NCBI GenBank assembly: GCA_963580455.1
Contig: OY756961.1
Span: 7,483,001 to 7,547,000, forward strand
Direction: 5' to 3'
DNA: 64,000 nucleotides
Origin: Euonymus europaeus
Taxonomy: Eukaryota > Streptophyta > Magnoliopsida > Celastrales > Celastraceae
In this document: positions 34,901-46,107 of the stretch, in pieces
Layout of the letters: the number at the start of each line of letters is the position of its first letter
How positions within the stretch are numbered: position 1 is the stretch's first letter
Position numbers and translations under genes: made by a program
Notes under the pieces: generated by a model
Database searches by the model: none
Told to the model about the DNA's origin: nothing
What the model saw: only the letters and a program-made list of their open reading frames with translations

Positions 34901-36208
34901 GCTTCGATTCGACACCTCAAACACCTCAATCGGACCACAAATGAAAAAAATCCATTTCAAAAACCTCCCATTTCTCTCTTTCCCGTGCTGCCCAGAAATT
35001 CACTGGAAAAATCTGGTTTATGCCAGATTTTTCTAGTGAAATGACAATTTTGCCCTTCGTTTTTCTTATAATTACCTAAACTTCCAAAATTCGTAACAAA
35101 TCCAATTCAACTCCGATTCAGGTGATTCTTGCACCAATATTTTTCTAATAATATGTAATATTTATTAAAAATATCAAATTTGAAAATTTATTATATATTT
35201 TTTTTTAATTTGGGTTCGGGATATTACATCTATGCCTAACCACATACCCATTCTCATACAACAATTTGAACAACTACTGCATATGAGACATTCCAGCATT
35301 CTTTTTAATCTTCAAAGCACTTCTGACATTGTATATAGTCTTGAGTGTTATTGCATTTGTTGGATCTCTCACTTTAAGTTGACTCAAGATGTCCCTAGTT
35401 CTTAGCCCTATCTTACTCAACCTCTCTACAAAATCTTTATCCTCTTAGTTAGGTCTTCCTACAAATAAATGACCATCAAATTACTTAACCAATGTATGAT
35501 TGTGCTTCCCATTAATAACCTTTAATCCCCATATTTTAGTCACTAAGTCAATTCTCTGGTTCATCTTGTTGTTATTTCCTCTATAACCGCCACTACTCTC
35601 ACAACCAATAAACACTCTAGAAATCCTTTTCATATTATTTAGATCACACCTACTAACAATGACGACAACCCTACACCTATGACCACACTTCCTAGCATAG
35701 TCAATGGCATACTCATGACTGGGTAAATCCTATTAAATAGCCACAAATAAAAATATAAATAACAATTAGTTTGTAGCAACAATAAATGCATAACAACAAT
35801 TTCAGTTCATAGCAAACCACATTAACCCTAATTTAGAATCAGTCCATACCACTAACACCCTAAAGATACCCCAATCAGTTCATAGCAACACTATGGTTTG
35901 AGTTCATAGTACTAACCATATCAGTTGTGAAAATGTCATTGTGTCCACTTCAACAGCCATATGAATCTCATCAATGATAGGTTCACCAAAATCCTACATA
36001 AAAGTAATCATTTATAGGATTTCAGCCACTTTCACAACACAAAACCGAAACCCTAACGTATGGGTTCCAAAAAAACTCACCAAGCCTGCATGTTCTTCTT
36101 TGTACTCCATCGCATCTTCCTCAAACTCTATTTTTCATCGTCGAATGACTCTTCATCAGTGAAGTCCCTATAGTCTGGATCGAATGAGGAGTCGTCGAAG
36201 TTATCCAT
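31947..36208 (-). pseudogene. MULE transposase with C-terminal OTU-like cysteine protease segment, disrupted
   Basis: Minus-strand order: start at 36208 (MDNFDDSSFDPDYRDFTDEE); a FAR1/WRKY-like DNA-binding part at about 35720-35235 containing RTRDILSQLKVRDPTNAITL; an inserted LTR; the MULE catalytic part at 34017-33600 with FPFVFMLDFTYKTNKYRFPL and LQIVGVTST, the Asp being visible; and a SWIM-like finger (CTHRLATSHRLPRGHMLATY, one Cys changed to Arg) at 33250-33180. Then comes a Pro/Gln/Lys linker and an OTU segment at about 32580-31960. The OTU part keeps the Asp and Cys of RDGHCSVRVVA and the His of NGSHFVWIELL. OTU enzymes cut ubiquitin-like chains; MULE copies of this build are known in plants. 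Frameshifts between pieces and the insertion make it non-functional. Confidence 0.8.
34044..35228. mobile_element. LTR (solo) inserted in the MULE-OTU gene
   Basis: It begins TGTCATGCCCCTCTCCC and ends GGTTCGGGATATTACA, i.e. TG...CA. Inside is the ACCTGAAAA...GGGATGAGCC..AAGCTCAGTAGGGATA motif shared with the LTRs at 43969 and 46823. There is no internal retroviral-type coding region. The 5-bp flanks (TCAAC left, TCTAT right) do not match, so the target duplication has decayed or an end is wrong. It interrupts the transposase between LLYENGYVVRHR and NDKVKDLFF. Confidence 0.75.
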
Positions 36209-36355
36209 TTTGTTGATGGGACGACTGAAAGATAAATAGAACATAAGAGAGATGAAGGGATGAAGCGAAAATAGGAAATGGCATGTGAATGAACAAAGAA
36301 TAGGGTTTTTTACATTAAAATGAGTGAGGCTGGAAAAGTGGGGTATGCAAATAGA

Positions 36356-36971
36356 CACAATTATCAACCCCCTCTACTCCCTACTGATTGATGGACTTAG
36401 TGTATTGATAGACATAAAAGTGACATGAGAATTGAGATTCCTCTATGATTGACTGCACGGGAAAAAAACTAACTAAGTTGCATATGATTTTTGAGAATGA
36501 TGAAAATGCCTCTTATAAAATAATTGAGGTTCAAATCTTTATTTAAAAATGAGAGTTCTTGATTGTTTCTGTATATAAACGTAAGTGTTTCATATTGTAG
36601 TAGTCTACAAGCAAGGAAAATCAGAGAAGGTAATAAAGTTTGTTCAGATTGCCAGAGTTTTTTTGGAGATGGTGGAGCACATCGAAGTCAATGATAGCTG
36701 TGAATTTGAGATCGATATGATATTTTAGTTAATTAAACTATGAGTTGTTTTGTTAGGTTGAATGAATATTTATAAATTTTTCTGTATTAACACTATATTA
36801 TTGATATCAGTTTATTATTATAAACTATAAATTTGTTCATACTCATACACTCATGTTATGAAATTGGATCGGGGGAGGTCAAGTTCTTAAAAGTACTAGT
36901 TTCAACTAGTGGATATTTATAACCGTCAAATTAATCTGATAGATATATCATCACCATTAGTAGATTAGATA
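36356..36971. other. Non-coding stretch between two MULE remnants
   Basis: I saw no gene or inverted repeat in it. Part could be the leader of the next decayed MULE gene. Confidence 0.4.
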
Positions 36972-38286
36972 TTGGTGGTTTTGGTAAAAAATTCATATTA
37001 CTATTTAAATGTGATCGCAATGGCTATTACCAAAGCAAGAAACCCTCAACGAAGCATATCGGCACCAAAAAAAATGGATTGTCCGTTCAAATTGAGAAAG
37101 AGGAAAATGAATATAGACGATAATTGGATGTTGGAGGTGGTGTGTGCAAAGCATAATCATTCTCCTACAATATATATGGAGGGACATCTATACCCCGGTA
37201 GATTTTTTGAATTTGAAATTCAAGTTATGGTCGGCATGTCTGAACAAAATGTCAAATGCCAAGTCACTGAACATTTTGACGGAGTTGAAAAAGTGAGATC
37301 CGAACAACGTGTCAACCATTAGAACCATATACAATGCTCGCAAGAAGCACAAGACCACTGTGAAATTGGGTAAATAACAGATGTAGAATGTGTAAACATT
37401 ACTCAATGTCCATAGGTACTTTTTTTATTACAGGGTGAACCATACAACCAATGAGCTAAAAGATTTTTCTTTGTACATTCTGACTCCCTTGCGCAAGTAC
37501 GTGCATTTCCGCACATGTTGATGGATGCTACATATCAGACCAATAGGTACGAGTTGCCTATTCTTGAAATGTTTGGTGTGACTTCAATCAGTTTGACATT
37601 TTGTATAGTGTCGCATATTTGAATTTAAAAAAAGGCTAGTTATACTTAGGCTTTGGAATGTTTGTGATCTTCAACACATGGATGCACTAGCCTATGAGTT
37701 ATAGTTACGGATAGAGAGCTCAAATTGATGAAAGCGTGTGCTCAAATATTTCCTGACGCTTCAAAACTACTTGTAGATAACACATATATGAACATATGTT
37801 AACAAAATGCAAGCCATCAATATATGACAATAGAGACTGAAATGCATTCTACTGCATATGGACTACAATTCTTGAATAAAAAATGAGAGCGCGTACGTAA
37901 GTAATATGGAATGCCTTGAAGTAGTCTTACAGAAGTTTTCGAGAGCGTTAGGATATCAAAAAGATGTATGGCTAATGCTTTATAAGGATATGTATTTTGG
38001 AAACCATACGACTAATAGGGTAGAAAGCCACCATACTAAGCTGAAAAGATATTCGTGCTCATCATAGTCAAACTTGAGGAGATCCATGAGGTGGATTTAT
38101 CAGGTTATACAGTTGCAGGACATCAAGAGAAGCAGAATCATTGTCCCATACCGATTCAACATATATTACTTTCAAGATTTATGTGATTTTGTTTCAATCA
38201 AGGCGTGGATCTCATTTGTATGGAGTTTGAGCGGTCAAAAAATGTCGGAGAGGTTGTTTAAAGACAAGGATAGAACCAAAAATTAG
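36972..38286 (+). pseudogene. Second MULE transposase remnant, badly decayed
   Basis: From about 37010 the frame reads MAITKARNPQRSISAPKKMD, then CPFKLRKRKMN and NWMLEVVCAKHNHSPTIYME, then GHLYPGRFFEFE. This is the FAR1/WRKY-like DNA-binding part of MULE transposases. After a break, 37430-37620 contains FFFVHSDSLAQVRAFPHMLM and DATYQTNRYELPILEMFGVT, the start of the MULE catalytic domain. Further shifted pieces run to about 38280. Many stops occur. It is the same type as the MULE-OTU gene to the left but on the opposite strand and independently decayed. No OTU piece was seen. Confidence 0.75.
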
Positions 38287-38604
38287 GTATGGGGCAGCTA
38301 GTTCTTATAAATTCTAATACTTCACGCAATCAATATAGTGAAGAACATATATTATCTAAGTATCCAACCATCTCCCATATCATTTGCTTGTAAGTAATAA
38401 TAAGGGTCCTGTCTGGCGGATATTGCTGCAGTAATTTTAGTCTACCAGATTACATAACATATTAATCGCACTCTGGGTAATCTATAAATATTCACTTTCG
38501 AAGACCATACCACTACTTTGGGAGCATTGTGTCCATCTTGTTTCTTTTAAATGGTTTATCTTTGTAAATTTGTAAATTCTGATTGTGAAAATACAACATT
38601 TCAG
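38287..38604. other. Non-coding stretch before the aldehyde-oxidase-like exon
   Basis: It ends in a pyrimidine-biased stretch and CAG, as expected of an intron. I saw no upstream exon of the same family. Confidence 0.4.
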
Positions 38605-38703
38605 GTGGAGATAAACATTTTTACTGGGGAAACAAAAAATTTGCGGTCAGAGATCGTATATGACTGTGTGAAAAGTCTCAATCCTGCTGTGGATTTAGGA
38701 CAG
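38605..38703 (+). pseudogene. Single aldehyde-oxidase-like exon fragment
   Basis: A 99-bp open segment sits between a TTTCAG acceptor and a CAGGTAAGG donor. It encodes VEINIFTGETKNLRSEIVYD, then CVKSLNPAVDLGQ. This closely resembles the molybdenum-domain block of plant aldehyde oxidases (consensus form TGET-ILRSDI-YDCG-S-NPAVD-GQ), enzymes that oxidise abscisic and indole aldehydes. One change stands out: Val replaces the Gly after YDC. No other aldehyde-oxidase segment appears within several kilobases. Intact genes are over 1,300 residues. It is therefore a stranded exon with preserved splice sites, either captured by a neighbouring transposon or left from a deleted gene copy. Confidence 0.75.
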
Positions 38704-38801
38704 GTAAGGCCAAGTACTAATATCTTAATATAATAGGGGATGAATTCAACTTGGTTTATGTTATTCTCATCTTTTGAGTTGCTAGAATTTCAAGTTCCAA
38801 C

Positions 38802-39753
38802 ACACGTTTTGTGTCTCTTTAACATGGAAAATGGTTTGACCATTGACAATGATCAGGCTTCATGCACGAATTATCACTTCTAGGGTGATCTCAAGTAAAA
38901 CAAGTATATCAATCATTACCTATTTGTCAAAAAATGAAGACTGAATTGAAGTGAGTGTCTCTTTTGATTAATATAGTTTTCTTGAAATATTATTATGTTT
39001 GATCAATTTTTGGCATGCCTCTTCTTATATATGTTATATGGGGTCCCATGTGTATGGGAAAAGTGTGATGTCTTCTTTTGGTGTTAGGTTTACCCGTGTA
39101 CCTTATCTTTGTCAAATTAAAAATGCAAGTGTTATGTGGAAATGTGGAGAGTCCATTCAAGAAGAATGATTGAACATATTATATATATATATATGAAACA
39201 ACTCTTATACGCACGCCCGTTTCTTACCATATTTATGGGCGTGCGTTTTGGTCCATTAGATCAAATTTAAGGACCAGATTAGAAGTCAAGCTTTTACCCC
39301 CAAATTCAGCATGTCTCACGTCTGGGAACCCTCTCTACTCCCGTGAGCTTCCGCCAGCAGTCTTCTCTGACCCTCTCTACTCCTCAGCTTCCTCCAGCCA
39401 GCCTTCTTCCGCCACTCTCGTGAGCTTCCGAACACCCATCTTCTTCCGCTCAAAGCCCACCTAGTCCACTTCCGACCTTCTCCGACTCGTTAAGCTTCTA
39501 TTCTCGACCAAAATCCTCCAATCAAATTTATTCTTGGCAAGCTTCGACCCAAATAGTAGATGTTAGGGTTCTTCTCGACCCAAATCCCTCTAATTCTTGG
39601 TGAGCTCCGACCCAAATCGTAGATGTTAGGGTTCTTCTCGACCCAAATCCCTCTTATTCTCGAAGACCCAAAGTGATTGGTTTCATCCCTCATATTCCCT
39701 CTGATTCTCGAAATCCAATTCTTCTCGACCCAAATAGCAGATGTTAGGATCCG
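38802..39753 (+). repeat. Copy 1 of a 952-bp near-identical duplication
   Basis: This aligns to 63049-64000 with a constant offset of 24,247 and no gap. By eye I found one difference (C at 39333, T at 63580). It includes 393 bp outside the foldback element and the element's left arm. The repeat may be longer, since copy 2 is cut by the window edge. Confidence 0.95.
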
Positions 39754-40591
39754 ATTTTACTCCCTTTTATGACATTTTGACTGATTGTGCCTCAACTAGA
39801 GATTCAAATTCTTGGCCAATTTTTGGAATTTTCTCACACCTAACTTGAGGGATAAAGCTTAAATTGTTGGATGATGCAGAACTAATATCCATTGATGAGC
39901 CTCCAACATCTCCTACATTTATCTCACTCATAATTATTGATTAATACAGGAAGCTTAACACTAAAAATAACCTTGCTCAATTGCCGAATTCTTCGCACTG
40001 ACAACCTGCTTTAAGAAGTGGCATCCAAACCTGTCAATACCAAGAATGGTAGTGTTAGAATACGATGAATATCATTTCCAGGACAGATATAACTAAATAT
40101 TTTTTCGGATTCATTTACCTAGAAATTAGTTTTGCATCTGTAAAATTTTGGGTTGGAAATCACGATGAACAAATGGGTGACCTCAAGCTTCACGAGTCGG
40201 AGAAGAAATTGGTGGACTAGGTGGGCTTCGAGTGGAAGAAATTAGTTATGCATATGTAAAATTTTGATCTGGAATCACTATGAACAAATGGGTGGCCGAA
40301 GCTTCATGAGTCGGAGAAGGTGGGTGTCGAAAGTGGCGGAAGCTCACAAGGGCGTCGGAAGCTCACGAGAGTGGCGAAAGAAGGCTGGCTGGAGGAAGCT
40401 GAGGAGTAGAGAGGGTCAGAGAAGACTGCTGGCGGAAGCTCACGGGAGTAGAGAGGGTTCCCAGAAGTGAGACATGCTGAATTTGGGGGTAAAAGCTTGA
40501 CTTCTAATCTGGTCCTTCAATTTGATCTAATGGACCAAAACGCATGCCCGTAAATATGGTAAGAAACGGGCATGCGTATAAAAGTTGTTTC
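39195..40591. mobile_element. Foldback, long-inverted-repeat MULE-like element, non-autonomous
   Basis: The left arm begins GAAACAACTCTTATACGCAC at 39195. The right arm, read inwards from 40591, begins GAAACAACTTTTATACGCAT. The arms match at roughly 97 percent over the outer 240 bp and, with gaps, for about 300 bp. Flanks on both sides are AT dinucleotide tracts, consistent with a short AT target duplication. The inner part has a 61-bp-type direct repeat containing GTAGATGTTAGGGTTCTTCT (39550-39740) and a scrap of FAR1-like transposase. Long arms plus that scrap point to a MULE derivative. Confidence 0.8.
39767..39931 (-). pseudogene. FAR1-like N-terminal scrap inside the foldback element
   Basis: A 54-codon minus-strand frame reads MSEINVGDVGGSSMDISSAS, then NNLSFIPQV and KIPKIGQEFESLVEAQS, before a stop. 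The last part resembles the start of FAR1-type DNA-binding domains in MULE-derived proteins (P-K-G-EF-S-EA). The remainder of such a protein is missing. I read it as the leftover 5' end of the parent element's transposase gene. Confidence 0.5.
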
Positions 40592-41200
40592 GTATATATA
40601 TAAATGTATATGTATATATATACTCTGAATGTTTGATGATTTTTGCTAGGCTTGGTTGGTTTCTTTTTGTTTCCTTAATTGTTCTATGCCTTTTTTTTTG
40701 ACTTTTTTTGCTTTCTTTCTCCATGTTTTTATTTTGGTTGTGGGGTTAGGGTGCTGTTGCTGGCTATTTTCTTTGGTCATGCTTGGTAATGTGTTGATGG
40801 TCTCTTCATTTTCATCTTTGCTTTGGTGTCTTGTTGGCAGTTTGGTTATGTATTGTAGGATGCTTAATTTGCTTTGCCATTTTGTTGTTTGTCTTCTTGG
40901 TTGGAGCTGCGGGGTTGGATGGGTTCTTTGGTACTTTTTGATGAGTTCTATGTTGGTTGTGGTTGAGGGGTTTTTTTGTGCTGGCAGTAGATTTGGGGGT
41001 TTACTTTATGGCATATTGGTTTCCTTGTTTTGTTTCTTAGCTTTTACTCTAAGCTTGGCTTTTTGGTTCTTTTTTTTTCTTTTCTTTTGTTTCTCTCCTT
41101 CTTGTTGAAGGTCCTTGCTTTTTTCTTTTGTGTTTGTTTGTTCCTCCGCCTTTGATGAAAATTGTTATTAATGAATCCCTAGACTAAGGTTGTTAAACAA
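40592..41200 (+). other. T/G-rich stretch, possible 3' end of a LINE
   Basis: This is strongly T- and G-biased DNA with an accidental 150-residue hydrophobic frame (40656-41108). It closes with GATGAAAATTGTTATTAATG, which resembles the 3' regions of plant LINEs. No reverse transcriptase, poly(A) tail or target duplication was seen, so this is tentative. Confidence 0.3.
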
Positions 41201-41910
41201 AACAAAAAATGCTACCCTTTAAGTTGTAATCTCCACCACGATGTTTCCCTGGTCTTCCCACTCCAATAGTATTGCATTCCATGTCTCTCTTTAACTCCTC
41301 CATATCAGGTCCTTTAAAAATCTTTATCTCCATGCTCCTCTAGTTCTCATATATATATACTTTGTTAAGTTCCATTACTACACTTTACGAGCATCTGAGA
41401 TGTTTTGCTTAGTTATAACATTTCTACTATATGCTAATGACCTACTATTCAACACTTCAAATCAATCTTATTCTATCGGTGTTAGGTAGGTTAAAAATTA
41501 AGATATTCACTGTCCCATGTTTTTAATGAAGTTAAGCAAAATCTTTGAATGGCAACTTATTGAAGGAATTTATACACATTCCATATGACAGATTTTACAA
41601 TCTCCATATGAAAAATTGAAAACTCATTAGTTTTTATCCATTGACTTGTACTCCTTATTGAAGGAATTTATATACATTCCATATGTCATATGACAGATTT
41701 TACAATATTCTTCATATTGGAAACTCATTATCCATTGACTTGTACTTTTCATTTACTAATACATTTTTATATTTTTATATGATAGTTCCATTGAAGGTAG
41801 GTGTGTTTATTCTCTGCATTGTACAACAATATGTGATGTTATACACAAAACATAGTACCAAATGTCTTTAATACCTTTTTTGTTTTTTACCTTTTCTTAG
41901 CAAAAATAAA
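41201..41910. other. Non-coding stretch before the CACTA pseudogene
   Basis: A short minus-strand frame near 41220-41335 contains KGPDMEELKRDMECNTIGVG but I do not recognise it. A word close to GGAATTTATACACATTCCAT is repeated at 41565-41590 and 41658-41685. No CACTA terminus was found. Confidence 0.4.
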
Positions 41911-44900
41911 ATGTCAAGCATACATAGGTCGTGGATGTATGCTAGGCTAATTGATGGACTTCTCAACCCGGAATTTATGGAGGGGGTACAAAATTTCATT
42001 GTAAGATTAATGTCCATGTGTACGATGTCATAATCGTAGATTCCGAGAACCAGAAGAAGTGCATCTCCATCTTCTGAAGAAGGGATTTGTGCAGGATTAT
42101 TACATATGGTCTTGCCATGGGGAATCATATGTTGAAGCACATAATGATGATGGCAGCGACAGTAACACGTGTGCATATACGTCTGCAAGATTGGATATGG
42201 AGATCTCTAATCCTTACCACAATGGTGATGGATGCAGCTGGCCCAAGCTTTGATCCATCAAATTTTGAGGAATCTCCAAACCCAAATGCACAAAAATTGT
42301 ATGACATACTGTAGGGAGCAGAGCAAGAATTGTGGCCAAGGTGTGAAACAGTCTCCCAACTATCGGCTATGGCTCGGTTGCTAAGCATTAAGTCCGAACA
42401 TCATTTATCAAAGAATTGCTATGACGCAATCACTAGATTATTTAAAGATGCATTACCGGAGGACAACACACTTTTAGATAGCTTTTATAACACCAAAAGT
42501 TTGTCCAAGGATTAGGGCTTCCGGTGGAAAAGATACATTGTTGCTCGAACGGGTGCATGATATATTGGGGCAATGACATTGACTTGAGAAGTTGCAAATA
42601 CTGTCAGTACCCTCATTTTCAGAGTAGAAGAGGAAGGGATTCGGGGAAAAAGAAGGAGGTTCCACACCAAAAGATGTAATACCTTCCTTTAGCGCCGAGG
42701 CTACAGAGATTGTATGCTTCAGCAGCCACCATAGAGCACATGAGGTGGCATGATAACCATGACCAAGAAGAGGGAGTAATGTGTCACCTTTTGGATTCAG
42801 AGTCGTGGAAACACTTCAACCGAGTACATCAAGTGTTTTTTGGCGAAGCACGTAATGTGAGGCTGGGTTTATGCATAGACGATTTTCAGCCTTTTGGCCA
42901 ATCGAGCCAATAGTATTTATCATGGTCAGTGATAATCACTCCATAAAATTTGCCTCCCTGGATGTATATGAAAGATGAATTTATGTTTCTAACGGTGATT
43001 GTGCCTGGACCAAAGAATCCTAAGCATAAAATAGATGTCTTCCTCCAGCCACTGGTTCATGAATTGTGCATGTTGTGGGAGGATGGTGTTGAGACATGGG
43101 ATGTATCTTTGAAGCAGAACTTTCAGCTACGAGCTACTCTTATGTGGACTATCAGTGACTTTCCAGCATACTCGATGTTGTCCGGTTGGAGTACGGCTGG
43201 GAAGTTAGCTTGTCCATATTGCGTGGAAGATTCTGGAGCATTTACACTTCAAAGTGAGGGTAAGACATCGTGGTTTGACAACCACCACAAGTTCTTACTA
43301 GCCAACCATCCGTTTAGGAGAAACAAGAACTGGTCTAGAAAGAATACGGTCGTCATCGAAATGGCACCACGGGTAAGATCTAGCGAGGAGATATATAATC
43401 GTATATGTGCATATGGGCTGGAGAAAGTCACTGAGGAGGGCGGAGAGTAGTCGAATCAACATATGTGTAGAATTTCAGTTTGTGGTTGGAAGAAGCGCAA
43501 CATATTTGGGATTTACCTTATTGGAGAACTAACCTTATTCGTCATAATCTAGATGTGATGCACATTGAGAAAAATGTCTTTGAAAATGTTTTTAACACTG
43601 TCATGAACATTGAAGGCAAGACAAAAGATAAAGCCAAGGCACGAGATGATATGAAAGTAATATGTTGTCGAAAAGAGTTAGAAGTTAATCCTGAAACGAG
43701 AAAATATCCGAAGGCTTGTTACTGTTTGGATAAGGCTAGCAAACAAGTAGTTTGTGAATGGGTTAGAAGCCTGAAATTTCCAGTTTGATATGTGTCGAAC
43801 ATGGGCCGATGTGTGGACATGAAGAAGTATAAGCTTTTTGGGATGAAAAGTCATGATTGTCAGGTGTTCATGCAATGGTTGATTCCGATAGCATTTCGTG
43901 AATTTCTGCTGATTAATGTGTGGCAAACATTGACAGATTTGAGCTTGTTCTTCAAGGAATTGACATGCTGTCACGCCCCGATCCACAGGCACGTGACGTG
44001 TAACTAACTCATACTCCCGACTAATTTTTTTTTTCAAAACTCAATAATTCAATAAAAATATAATTATCTACATACTTATATTTAGATGATAGATATAGAT
44101 AAATACATAAGTAACTTTATATACCCGACTGAGACTCCAGCTCAGCCATCCCAACCCACTGGGTCCACTCAACCCTTACGCAGCAACTCTGGTATGTACA
44201 CCGACTGCCCTGTCCTGTCTGCACTCTCAGTCCCACTGGTCACAGTTGTTTCACCTGAAAATAAAACAATAGGAAGTAGGGGGTGAGCCGAAGCTCAATA
44301 GGGAATACCGTATTCACATACAAAACATTCACAAATAATTATTGACAGAAGCACGACAATTTAAATAACACTTCTATTCCTCAACCCGCCTCGAATATCC
44401 GTCACCACCTTGAACGCTTTCCGACCTCATTGTCGGAAACTATTTTTCTCCGCTTTCCGACCTCCTCGCCGGAAGCAATCTACGAGTAAGGAAAGTAGGC
44501 ACCTTCTTCTACCCGGGACTTACCACCCCTTCGCTATGTGGCCGCATAGCGAATCCTTACTCGGATTTTCACCCACTGTACGTACAGGGTCATTCCCACC
44601 TTACTGAAATCTCCATATTGCTTTTCCTTCCCTTCCTTCACAATTCAACCCCCACAATCTACATAACCCTCAAATATGAGAAAATATTCAATCACATGCA
44701 CACAGTATAAAGACAGTATTTTCACAATGAAACGCAGGGGTTATCACATCTCAGAATCATCCACAATACCATTACCCGCAACTTCACAATAAATAGCCAG
44801 ACATTTAATCCCCCACAATTGCAATGCGTTATGTTTACAGCAAGAATTCCCGTTTAAATATAAACACAGAAACTCCAAAACCATGCAAGGGTTAAAGTAT

Positions 44901-46107
44901 TCCCTACCTCGTGAAGCGTGTCTCACATCTCACTCGAACCAATGCTTTCCTATTTAATTTTTCCGTCATATATCACTAAACCTCATATACCAGTTCTACA
45001 CCAAAATGCACATACAATGTCATAATTATGTTCAAATACCGCGTAAATACGTAAAATATACGATTTAATCAAAGCGGTAAACTTTACCCGGAAAAGTCAA
45101 CCTGAGTCAAATGGGTCAAATAGTACCCGATTTACCCACATTCGGGTCACTGGAGATCCGGCGACTTTCACCGGAAATCACCAACTGGGCTTTGTAGTAC
45201 TCATCGAGACGAACTCAACGGTGGTGGCCTTGCATCAATCGGAGGTCGGAGGAGGAAGAAATCGACCGTCGAAGTTTTGGAGGCCGAAACTTTCGAGGGC
45301 TTTTCCCGGAGTTATACAGCTCCGTTTAAGACGATTCTTGTACCGATTTCATACGTCTCGAAGAGACGAAGATATTGGTACCAGCCTCGTTGTCTGATGT
45401 GGTCGGAGGAGGGAGATCGGCGCCTCTGAAATTTGACACGCGAAAATCGCGATTTTCTCTTTTTTTCTTCCTGTTTCTGTTTCGTTTTTTCATTTTTTTC
45501 CTTTTCTGTTTCTCTTCTTTTCTTTTTCTTTTAAATCAAATTCAGATATTTATAACAAAAATTGGATCTTTTTTCACTTGTTTCACTTATTTAATAAAAT
45601 TGACAACAAATTCGTATTTCGCCACTATCCAGTCAAGTTCTCTAATTTATTTGTATTATTATTATTATTATTCTTATTTATTCACATTCATATATGTGAT
45701 TATTACTCTAAACCCAAATTTAATTATTACATCCAGTAATGTATCATTGTACATGTGTCACCCTCATGCTCAATGTTTCTATTATTTTCGGGTCAAGATG
45801 TCACACATGCTCTTTACTGAAAGTGGAGGAGATGGAAATTCTCATTATTCTATGTAAATTGGAGCGAATATTTCCTCCTTCCTTCTTTGACTCAATGGAG
45901 CATCTACCAGTTCACTTGCCTTATGAAGCAAGAATAGCAGACCCAGTTCAGTATTGATGGATGTATCCATTTGAACGATTCCTTCGACACTTGAAGCAGA
46001 ATGTGAAAAATAAAGCTAGAGTTAAAGGATCGATATGTAATGCATATTTAGTAGAAGAAACTATGAGTTTTTATTTAGGCAATTCATCATTTCAACCATA
46101 CTATTAA
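41911..46107 (+). pseudogene. CACTA (En/Spm) TNP2 transposase, broken and split by a solo LTR
   Basis: The frame starts MSSIHRSWMYARLIDGLLNP, the transposase-associated domain typical of plant TNP2. Pieces follow in three frames: VHLHLLKKGFVQDYYIWSCH; SQLSAMARLLSIKSEHHLSK with LLDSFYNTKSLSKD; EHMRWHDNHDQEEGVMCHLL; then a long clean run at 42950-43450 with MKDEFMFLTVIVPGPKNPKH, DVSLKQNFQLRATLMWTISD and YSMLSGWSTAGKLACPYC. Next is LPYWRTNLIRHNLDVMHIEK. At 43968 the frame breaks at the LTR. Past 45805 it resumes with LCKLERIFPPSFFDSMEHLP and WMYPFERFLRHLKQNVKNKA, ending near 46107. The normal C-terminal third is mostly missing. Several frameshifts and stops mean it is dead. Confidence 0.9.
43969..45805. 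mobile_element. Solo LTR with perfect 5-bp target duplication
   Basis: It starts TGTCACGCCCCGATCC and ends CGGGTCAAGATGTCACA. It is flanked by CATGC at 43964-43968 and CATGC at 45806-45810. Removing it and one CATGC restores the CACTA reading direction, LSLFFKELTC on the left and the KVEEMEILIILCKLE block on the right. It has the ACCTGAAA...GGGGTGAGCC..AAGCTCAATAGGGAATA motif of the other two LTRs in the window. At 1,837 bp without coding capacity it is a solo LTR, most likely of a Ty3/gypsy family, left by LTR-LTR recombination. Confidence 0.9.

Larger units (their letters stand above)
31700..36355. mobile_element. MULE with OTU-domain transposase gene
   Basis: The left inverted repeat starts at about 31701 with CTATTTGCACACCCCACTTT. 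The right one, reading inwards from 36354, is CTATTTGCATACCCCACTTT, and similarity continues with CTCAC about 10 bp further in. The gene inside runs on minus. An LTR-type insertion (34044-35228) accounts for about 1.2 kb, leaving an original element of about 3.5 kb. Target duplication could not be confirmed. Confidence 0.8.

Noticed and set aside
34727..35036. Open frames on both strands inside the LTR
   Set aside because: They lie in an LTR without coding function and match no family.
40656..41108. 150-residue hydrophobic open frame
   Set aside because: It is made of T/G-rich low-complexity DNA giving Phe, Leu, Val and Cys runs, with no domain or splice context. More likely non-coding or a LINE tail.
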